This document shows, in pieces, positions 56,899 to 64,000 of a DNA stretch of 64,000 nt; the first letter of the stretch is position 1; each line of letters opens with the position of its first letter. A program made the translations under genes and the position numbers. The notes beneath the pieces are model-generated. The model ran no database searches. It saw only the letters and a list, made by a program, of their open reading frames with translations, and was not told where the DNA came from. This DNA is from Lineus longissimus. Lineage: Eukaryota > Nemertea > Pilidiophora > Heteronemertea > Lineidae. Location: assembly GCF_910592395.1 (NCBI RefSeq), contig NC_088319.1, positions 5,022,001 to 5,086,000 of the forward strand. The letters run 5' to 3'.

Positions 56899-58157
56899 TT
56901 CATGACTCCAGGGTTGTTTTGAGGGCGATATCGTAAGAGTTGGTCTTGAGTATGGGAACCTGAAGGTCCGTGAGTGAGGCACCTGGGGAGAGAAGACTAG
57001 TTGAACGATGGGATCTGTTCATGGAGAAGAAGTGTTGTGTGGCTTTATATCGTGTACTCTTGCTGGTGGTTGAAGGAACACTACTATTGATCTCATTAGG
57101 CCATGGGAATGATTAATCCTGTTTACCGTCCGAGAGATTTAAAAAGATGATGAGGCTTTTTTTCATTTTTCATTATTCATTACCGGTTTACAGTCTGATT
57201 TACTGGTCAAAACATGCGATTCAGCAAGTTCCGGTAAATGGAAATGAGGTCGGTCATCAACATGAGGCATTGAAAAAATGTCATTATTATGATGAAGAGC
57301 CTACCCTGCCAAGTTTTTATTGTGTTTTTCAATCATTTAAGGTAAAGATGAACTACTGGAAAGATTATTTCAAAAAAAAGAAAATGATGGCAACAATTAA
57401 ATAAATAGATTGATAAAAAAATTATGAAAATATTTCATGTTCGCTCAGAACCCATGCGGGAGGTGGATGGTATTAATAATTCCCATGGCCTTATATGAAT
57501 AACATTTATTTACAAACAAGTGAAAACAGATCATATCATATTCCTGGGCATAAATTAAAATAGGAGTGCGGGAACAAGGTTTTTTTAGCAGGAGGAAAGC
57601 GAGAACATTTTGCGCCGTCGTATTCCGATTTGACTGGTTACAGGTGAAATCTGCTTTTACTTTTGAAATTAACATATTCGTTTTTCTAGTTCTAACGTTG
57701 TCTGAATTAAAGATGCTTTTCCAATGCTTGACTGGTCTGGCAAGAGGCATTGCCAGGAAAACGTGACGTCATTTTGGCCATTCTTCTTACCGCACGCCCT
57801 CCCTCTCCGTAAAACTTCCTGACATGGTGTGAAGTGGGAGGGCGCACAATGGGAACCACACTGCCGCGATGTTTATAGTTTCTATTTATAGAATTCAGCG
57901 GCAGAGATTTTAAGCACGGAAAAAGTAGATTAACTCGGCTAATCTCAATGGATTTTACCCAGAAATGTTTTCAAGGCGAGAGAAACATCTGATTTAAGTA
58001 CTGCGCTTATTAGATTTCATGTTCATGCCGAAGATTGGCCTAAAACGTGGACGAAAAGAGTGCATTATCGAGTGTTGGAGAGGTCACGTGATTGGACGAG
58101 AAACCTGAGCGAAAACAATACTGACTCCAGCTCCCAGAGGGAGGAGCTGGAGTCATA
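56899..58157. mobile_element. Insertion in element X with ATGACTCCAG ends
   Basis: ATGACTCCAG at 56899 is matched by CTGGAGTCAT ending at 58157, and AATT flanks both sides. The right end is a perfect hairpin, GACTCCAGCTCC / GGAGCTGGAGTC, at 58124-58155. The interior of about 1.2 kb has no recognised protein. Boundaries are tentative because about 36 bp to the left are also absent from copy 1. Confidence 0.45.
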
Positions 58158-58248
58158 ATTAAGCCCCTGCATAACTTAACAGCAATGGCTTGGCTTCTGT
58201 GAGTGGTAAGGAGAATTGACAGTTGTCCGATTAAAAATCCCTCATTAC

Positions 58249-59260
58249 GGGTCATACTAATTCCCGACCTACCCCGACTTTTCCCGACATTTACTGACGA
58301 AACTCATACCCGCCCTCCGCACTAAAGTTTTCGAACCACAACAGAAACACGGACTCCCTCTCAAATGGACTAATAACAATTGTGAAAGTATGAACCACGT
58401 CTTGAAACTCGCAATCATTTGGAAGCCGCAAAAGATTACCGACCTCGTGTCAAAACTGCATGATATTGTACGGGTCCAATACAAGGACACAAGGAGAGCC
58501 CTGTATGGCGAAGGAAACTTCCAACTTGCCACAGCTTTTCAAAAGCACAGCATTACTAAGGCAATATGGAGTACAAAATCAGAGGAAGAGAAAGACACTC
58601 TGTTCCTCAAGTTGATGAAACGAAAGAAAACGCACCACGAAAATGAGGCCTACATCACATCCACTACCGGACTTTTAAAGATACCAAGACCTTCGACACT
58701 CGCAAAAGAAAAGACCGCGTAGCGCAAAAACGCACACACAACTAAGACAACCTGAATGAACTCTCCGTATCATAATCTGTGGACTTTTATCACGAAAGGA
58801 CTTTCATGGAAAGAATCAATCTTGTTCAAAATCTGATATAATCTCAGCTGATTTTCATTGACACTGCCATCAACTGAAAGTAAACGAAAAGTTTTAAAAT
58901 AGTTTAAAAATTCCAATACAACTAGCGCCAAAGCCAGCCACAAGCTATTTTCCTGCCATTGATGCTGGGTTCAGACAAAGCCGTACACGAGCATATGCAT
59001 GTACAGTTTACAAGAAGCGACAACCACAACTAACAAAGATTACCGACCTGCAGAAAATAATTGCGGTCGGTAAATAGATGTAATTATTGGAGTTGATTTG
59101 CTCAGCTTAGCATCGTTCAAAAGTCTTGAAATTAACAGACGTGCTGTATATGTATGTAAACAGTACAAATATAAATATTCTGATGATTAATACACTATAT
59201 TTTGGCAGCATTTTCCGCAAGTCGGTAAATGTCGGGAAAAGTCGGGAATTAGTATAACCG
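58249..59260. mobile_element. DNA transposon remnant with 8-bp target duplication
   Basis: CTCATTAC at 58241-58248 and 59261-59268 is a perfect 8-bp target duplication, and the empty site is preserved in repeat copy 1. Ends share ATACTAATTCCCGAC, GACTTTTCCCGACATTTAC in inverted orientation. The interior codes for a transposase-like C-terminal fragment. An 8-bp duplication fits hAT, P or Mutator-like elements; the protein points weakly to Mutator-like. Confidence 0.85.
58294..58722 (+). pseudogene. Transposase C-terminal fragment (WTNNNCES type)
   Basis: An open frame reads LPLKWTNNNCESMNHVLKLA, VSKLHDIVRVQYKDTRRALY and GEGNFQLATAF. The (T)NN.xES.N..L block is reminiscent of the end of MULE-type transposases and of an unnamed family I have seen in invertebrate predictions. 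The catalytic part is missing, so the element is non-autonomous. The frame closes at TAG 58720. Confidence 0.5.
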
Positions 59261-60424
59261 CTCATTACTGCTCCGCTGAAGTAAATTTATGAACAAAACA
59301 AAGACGTTGCATCAGGGTAAGGTGTCACCACCATTCATGCAAAATTTCAAGGCGATCCAACGCCTCTAAGTGTGACTTTATTCGTCCCCTTCCAGTATTA
59401 TTATATAGAAGATTTAGACTAGCGATGACGTCATTTCTGGAGATTCCCTACGTTGTTCAATGAGCGCTTTTTAAAGTGTGCCATTCGGCATGCATTAGCA
59501 TGCAATATATTTTATCAGCGCTGCCAATTGCCCAACAGAATGCCGTAGCTCCGTCAATTTTGAATCAATTTTTATGGGAGTAACATTACTGTGTTGCTTG
59601 GAATGTCTACTTTCTACTCATGTAAGAATCGTAGTACTAAAAACTAATATGCAAACGGAATCATGCCGATTCACTGCACATACTGTGGGAATTCTCCACT
59701 TCAAAATACATCGCGAACAGAGCGTGCACTTCCGATATCGTTTTCACAGAATTGTGGCCAAATTTTCAAGAACTTATTTCTGAAAGTATTCCCTTAAGAC
59801 CTTATGACTACCCACTGAAAGGAACTAGTGATAATATCGCCTACTTGACTACTTTTTAGCAGAAAATTGGTTACTTGTTGCAAAATCAATCTTCCATCTT
59901 TTCACAGTGGGTAGCCTATGCTGAAATATAGCCTGGTTCCTTGGCCAATTCAATGCGCAGAATACAACTGCGCAACTATACGTCATAACCCAGGCTTCTG
60001 AATGGTCAAAAAATCAGTCAAATGTGCCTGTAGCGCCAACTGGCAGTGAAAACTAAACTAATTCCATTACAAGTCAAAATGAAAAATTATTAAAAAATAT
60101 TCGACCAGATTTGAAAACAATATAAGGAAAGAAGTTTAAACTTCCCGATGACCTCATTCGCTGAATGTAGGTCGGATCGCGCTGATTTTTGGTTTCTGAG
60201 TTCCCCTTGGGCTACTCCTAATTTAGCAGAGTCAACAAAGTGCCTACGTCTTACGGTTACAAAATGCCCAAAAGTGACACGGACGGAAGGAAGGACGGAC
60301 ACCACTCCCTTAGTAATATTGCCAGCTTTGCTGACTTTGACAGCCGAGCTAAAAATTGAATTGATTGTCAAAGCCGTTCTCCTAGAAATCGACGGAAACC
60401 AAGTAGCAGACGCCCTCCTGCCCG

Positions 60425-60477
60425 GACGGGCGGCGCACGTGACGACAATACCCCTCTAGCCCATTTGGGCTGAGGGG
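60425..60477. repeat. Hairpin end of a further repeat subfamily
   Basis: ACGACAATACCCCT is followed by the hairpin CCCCTCTAGCCCA / TGGGCTGAGGGG and CAAAAA. The structure (hairpin then A-run) is the same as at 32555 and 50488. Confidence 0.6.
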
Positions 60478-60496
60478 CAAAAAGGAAGCGTCGGAC

Positions 60497-61494
60497 ATGT
60501 CAGCCGCGTCGGACGATCTTGCCACACATAGTAAGTTTTTTCTGATTTTCTGTACTGATTAAGTATTGAACGTTTTTAAGCATGAATACATATTTCCATG
60601 TGAAAAAAAATCAACCCAATTAATTTATGTATTTCAGGCCCTCAAGAACCTCCTTGGACAGGACTTGTACGTCATTTGAGGGACTATGTGAAGTGGCGAG
60701 TTCAGAATGACAAGTCGGCGCTTCGAACGGATAGGGACAAAGAGGGAAATCTGGAATTGGTGAGCGTAATAAAAAAGTTTTATTCTGGAAAGATGGTGAA
60801 TCGTGTCTGAAAGTCCAAATAGACATGCAACTGCCTGACTGTTTGGACTTTCCAGGGAGTTATCTCGACAGGCATGTTTCAGATGACGAAAGTTATCCGG
60901 ATGTGGAAACAACCCACAGATTGGATGCGGATCCATTTCAAAATCGTTTCCTAAACATGTTTAGTCATGATAAGGATAAGGATTCTGAGGAACAAGAGTT
61001 CCTCGAAAAAGAGGAAAGAGGCGAAGCAACTGCCTTTAACTAAGGAGGCCTTCAACGTATCTCCAGAAGGACGATGAGACTACGGATCGGGAGATGTCAG
61101 AACATCATGATTCCCTCTTTCCTGATCCACTTTCATCGAAAACTTGGGATACAAATGTTGGAGATGATTTACCATCATACTCACCACCAACACCACCACC
61201 ACAAATGCCATGACCACCACCACCACAACTATCATGCTCACCAATACCACCTCTACAGTTTCTATGTTCATCACCACAACTATCATGTTCACTCATACCA
61301 ACACCACAGTTTCTATGTAGTACACCACCAAGGAGTGAAAATGTTTCGCTCAAAGTGTCCATTGATAACTCCGCACTAATGAGGGAGGCCAAGATGTTGT
61401 GTTCAGGGGCTTTCCCTGACACAACAGACCAGCAAAGTGGCGAGGGCACTGTGGACGAATCAAGACCAACCAATCCAAGCCAATAGTTTTTGCC
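60497..61494 (+). pseudogene. Decayed spliced gene of unknown family
   Basis: Exon 1 (60497-60530) encodes MSAASDDLATHS and splices (GTAAGT / TTTCAG) in phase to exon 2 (60638-60759), which reads PQEPPWTGLVRHLRDYVKWR to GNLEL before GTGAGC. A third segment (60862-61043) after TTTCCAG is acidic (SDDESYPDVE, KDKDSEEQEFLEKE) but needs a phase change. Further on, 61060-61494 reads KDDETTDREMSEHH, a proline-rich part with a 48-bp duplication (PPPQLSCSPIPP, SSPQLSCSLIPT) and a TGA, then GTVDESRPTNPSQ and stop. Frameshifts and the TGA suggest a pseudogene, or wrong exon limits. I do not recognise it. Confidence 0.45.
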
Positions 61495-61798
61495 ACACAC
61501 CCTCAAAGAGGATGATCTTGTCCTTGATCATCGAAGCGAAGAGGTCCGCCGAGCAAGTGAGCACCTCCTCTCCGAGCTGAGTACTCAGAATTTCCATTTC
61601 CTGTGGAAACGTCATTTTATTAGTTCATACCTACCCAGGTCAGACTTTTGCATGTGTACTCCATTCGGAAACACCCGAGGAAGAAATAATCTATTCATAA
61701 TAGAAATCTCTTAGCTAGTTCGCTTAGCTACACCTAGGCGGCACCCCTATACAGCCTCTGCCTCATGTGAGCCGCCATCACTAGTGGTATTGTCTCCG

Positions 61799-62245
61799 AG
61801 AGGCAAGACCACCATTGATTTTTTAAGCCTTTTAGCAGTTAAATTGTCAATGTTTGACCGCGACGCATCAAATACTGCGTGGGGTTGTGAATCTGAAATT
61901 TTTATATGATATTCCGGACAGTCGGGCAAGTAAATGGTGAAAAGTAAACTGGTAGTTGACCACGGAAATTTTTTGATACTCGACAAATTAGACAGACATT
62001 GATATTTCCACTCTTTTCAGCCAACTGGCAGAAAAATCTCAAAACACGCCCCCCATTACCAAATTAGCAAAATCCCAAATTAATTTTTTCATCAAATAAT
62101 TTTTTCTTATATCTGTAGACTTGCCACAGCAAATATTCTTTCAATACCTCTCCAAATATGTACTTGAGAGTTAAAAACATGCACTCGTCTAATTGATAGG
62201 CCTCGACCCTCCAACCTATGAATATTCATTGGTGGTATTGTCACT
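61799..62245 (+). mobile_element. 446-bp MITE family, copy C
   Basis: Same sequence as copies A and B with more substitutions; ends AGAGGCAAGACCAC and GGTGGTATTGTCACT. The bases just before it (CTAGTGGTATTGTCTCC) look like the right end of a further copy. Confidence 0.85.
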
Positions 62246-62908
62246 TGAGGAGTAAACAAGGCAAAAAGTTATTTCATGACTCGGGTGAGTGACCCGTTTC
62301 CTGGGATTTCTTATTTTGGCCGCAGCCGTCGATTTGCACTTTCTAAATCTAGTATGTATCAACTATTTGATCACATGTATGTCGTGTGGCGTCTTTCTTC
62401 TTGCGTGAATTTTGAAGTTTATGCTCCTTCTTGAGGCAAATTCGCGAAACTTCTTATTTCATAGTCTGCTGATCAGCTGCAAGTGCTATGGCGTACAAGA
62501 ATAACCATGAGGTATTGTAAGGATATATACATTTGATTTGCAATTGAATTGGCTTTCCAAAACTATTTGAAACCAAATTTTAAGTCTCATGATGCATATG
62601 GCTATATACATGATATATTATATGGCATGCATAATACCGTACTACATGCTGCCATTAATGCACACCGACAATCTACTAGTACTACTATACTTTGGCATGA
62701 CAGTGTGACTGATACATTATTAGTACATAGTGCAGCATCCTATTGCCAATTTCCTATTCATTGGCCTATGAGACACATACCTAGAGTTAAATACAAGGAG
62801 GATACCGCAGTGACGTCATATCACGTGATCACGACCCATACTATAGATGCCGGCCTCTCTTCGAGAGCGCTCATAATAATGGCGGCCTCCATAGTGAACA
62901 CTTTAACT
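62246..62908. other. Unassigned segment between opposed MITE copies, promoter-like toward its end
   Basis: An open frame on the plus strand (about 62549 on) has no recognised domain. TGACGTCA at 62811-62818 and the palindrome TCACGTGA at 62821-62828 lie about 65 bp before ATGGCGGCCTCC, an initiation-like context. The frame there runs 11 codons before MITE copy D begins. Confidence 0.3.
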
Positions 62909-63352
62909 GATACAAGACCACTAATGAATATTCATAGGTTGGAGGGTCGAGGCCTATCAATTAGACGAGTGCATGTTTTTTACTCTCAAGTACATATTTG
63001 GAGAGGTATTGAAAAAATATTTGCTGTGGCAAGTCTACAGATATAAAGAAATTATTTGATGAAAAAATTAATTTCGAATTTTGCTAATTGGGTAATAGGG
63101 GGCGTGTTTTGAGTTTTTTCTGCCAGTTGGCTGAAAACAGTGGAAATATCAAAGTCTGTCTAATTTGTCGATTATAAAAAAATTACCGTGGTCAATCACC
63201 AATTTCCATCGCACCAGTTACTCGCAAGACTAACCCGTATATCATATCCGAATTTCAGTTTCACTACTTGACGCGTTCTTTGATGCGTCGCGGTCAAACA
63301 TTGACAATTTAACTGCTAAAAGGCTTAAAAAATCAATTGTGGTCTTGTCTCT
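62909..63352 (-). mobile_element. 446-bp MITE family, copy D (inverted)
   Basis: Reverse orientation relative to A-C, nearly identical to copy B. With copy C it forms a 1.55-kb inverted repeat. Confidence 0.9.
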
Positions 63353-63900
63353 ATTTACACTACATTTTGGGTCAACATAGTGAAAAATTTGAATGTGCTC
63401 AAATCACTCTAATTCATTTAGAATATTGTATTGCTGATGATTTAAGGTCAAAACAAGCTAAAATAATGAGAAAAAAACTTAATTTGACCCAAATAAGAGT
63501 CAACCTAACCCCGGTCTAAGTTCGGTTTCATTTTTACAAGTCTTGTTGTGTTGCCATTCATTTTGTAATTTCTTTGAAACTACTTAAGCCTTGATTCTGA
63601 AAGTTGTGCTTTAAGCAGCAAAGATATTCCTTAATCACATCCTAAATTTTCAGCTCCATAGCTTGCATATTCTGGCCAGGGCAGGTCTTTGAATTTGGTG
63701 CTGTTGGCTGCAAAAGCATGACTTTTTGTCGATTTTGTCCTCTTTCGTCGCTTTGGCACAGTTGTACCACTCTTTGAAATGTCTCTCATTTCTCCAAAAA
63801 TGTCCAGATATGACTTTCCTTTGTTGGAGAGTTGTGGGATGTCATCTACATTAGTTTGAAAAAAATCTCAAAATGTTAACCCCTGAAATGTACCTTCATT
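63353..63900. other. Segment between MITE copies D and E, no confident gene
   Basis: The first 170 bp keep an open frame (ECAQITLIHLEYC, RSKQAKIMRKKLN) of unknown origin that runs out of copy D and stops near 63519. The rest is AT-rich without features. Confidence 0.3.
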
Positions 63901-64000
63901 GAGACAAGACCACTAATGAATATTCATAGGTTGGAGGGTCGAGGCCTATCAATTAGACGAGTGCATGTTTTTTACTCTCAAGTACATATTTGGAGAGGTA
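63901..64000 (-). mobile_element. 446-bp MITE family, copy E (runs off the window)
   Basis: GAGACAAGACCACTAATGAA onward is identical to the corresponding end of copy D for the whole 100 bp available. Confidence 0.9.

Larger units (their letters stand above)
55362..60355. repeat. Repeat element X, copy 2, interrupted by three insertions
   Basis: Matches copy 1 over 55362-55893, 56523-56862, 58160-58240 and 59269-60355. The extra blocks are 55894-56522 (which includes two ~60-bp tandem GTGCTCTA...GGGAACCAATCTA units), about 56863-58159, and 58249-59260. It ends CAGCCGAGCTAAAAA. Confidence 0.85.

Noticed and set aside
61080-61506. Histidine-rich plus frame and valine- or glycine-rich minus frames
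   Set aside because: They are alternative readings of the proline-rich CCA repeats in the decayed gene at 60497-61494.
63337-63519. Frame ending RSKQAKIMRKKLN, reminiscent of GIY-YIG or LINE tails
   Set aside because: It starts inside a MITE, is short, and the motif match is too weak to name.
1-64000. CRISPR arrays, tRNA or rRNA genes, operons
   Set aside because: None seen. The window is intron-bearing eukaryotic DNA, and the tandem arrays have no spacer structure.

Overview
The window is eukaryotic nuclear DNA, AT-rich and intron-containing, with GT-AG splice sites, AATAAA signals and a very high load of decayed and nested transposable elements. The mix (Helentron with an endonuclease domain, PIF/Harbinger, Ty3/gypsy, non-LTR relics, THAP and P2RX7-C-like genes, hairpin-ended repeats carrying microsatellites) suggests a marine invertebrate, perhaps a lophotrochozoan or basal deuterostome. 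The species cannot be named from the sequence. There are no CRISPR arrays, rRNA genes or bacterial operons.

Layout. 0.2-1.4 kb: broken rhodopsin-type GPCR on the minus strand. 2.3-7.0 kb: non-LTR retrotransposon relics cut by a foldback element (with a target duplication) and two inverted-repeat elements. 7.4-10.4 kb: a convergent host-like gene pair, a three-exon THAP gene (+) and a two-exon P2RX7-C-type zinc-domain gene (-), followed by a 9-bp minisatellite. 11.35-18.15 kb: a three-level nest, with a gypsy LTR element (gag-pol largely deleted, integrase left) holding a PIF/Harbinger transposon (Myb-like protein plus intact-looking DDE nuclease), which holds a MADF-bearing MITE with a TTA duplication. 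22.3-24.0 kb: a small secreted eight-cysteine peptide gene. 25.5-32.6 kb: a LINE 3' end, hairpin-terminated repeats, and a 446-bp MITE in tandem. 32.7-33.6 kb: a two-exon coiled-coil gene. 33.7-39.9 kb: a Helentron (zinc-like N-terminus, HUH Rep, PIF1-like helicase, AP-type endonuclease) with three A-run frameshifts and one nonsense codon.

40.0-47.6 kb: a phase-consistent chain of very small exons, some tandemly duplicated, around a coiled-coil exon. The long intron holds several foldback and duplicated repeats. 47.7-50.5 kb: a hairpin-ended composite repeat. 51.2-52.7 kb: a broken second P2RX7-C-like copy and a decayed gene with duplicated proline-rich exons. 52.75-60.4 kb: a large tandem duplication of a roughly 2.3-kb repeat unit, the second copy broken by insertions, one with an 8-bp target duplication and a transposase tail. 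60.5-61.6 kb: a decayed spliced gene. 61.8-64 kb: three more copies of the 446-bp MITE in opposing orientations.

Most functional content is transposon-derived. The best host-gene candidates are the THAP gene, the P2RX7-C-type gene, the cysteine-rich peptide, the 157-residue coiled-coil protein and the micro-exon gene. All exon structures were read by eye from splice signals and reading phase; none has transcript support here.
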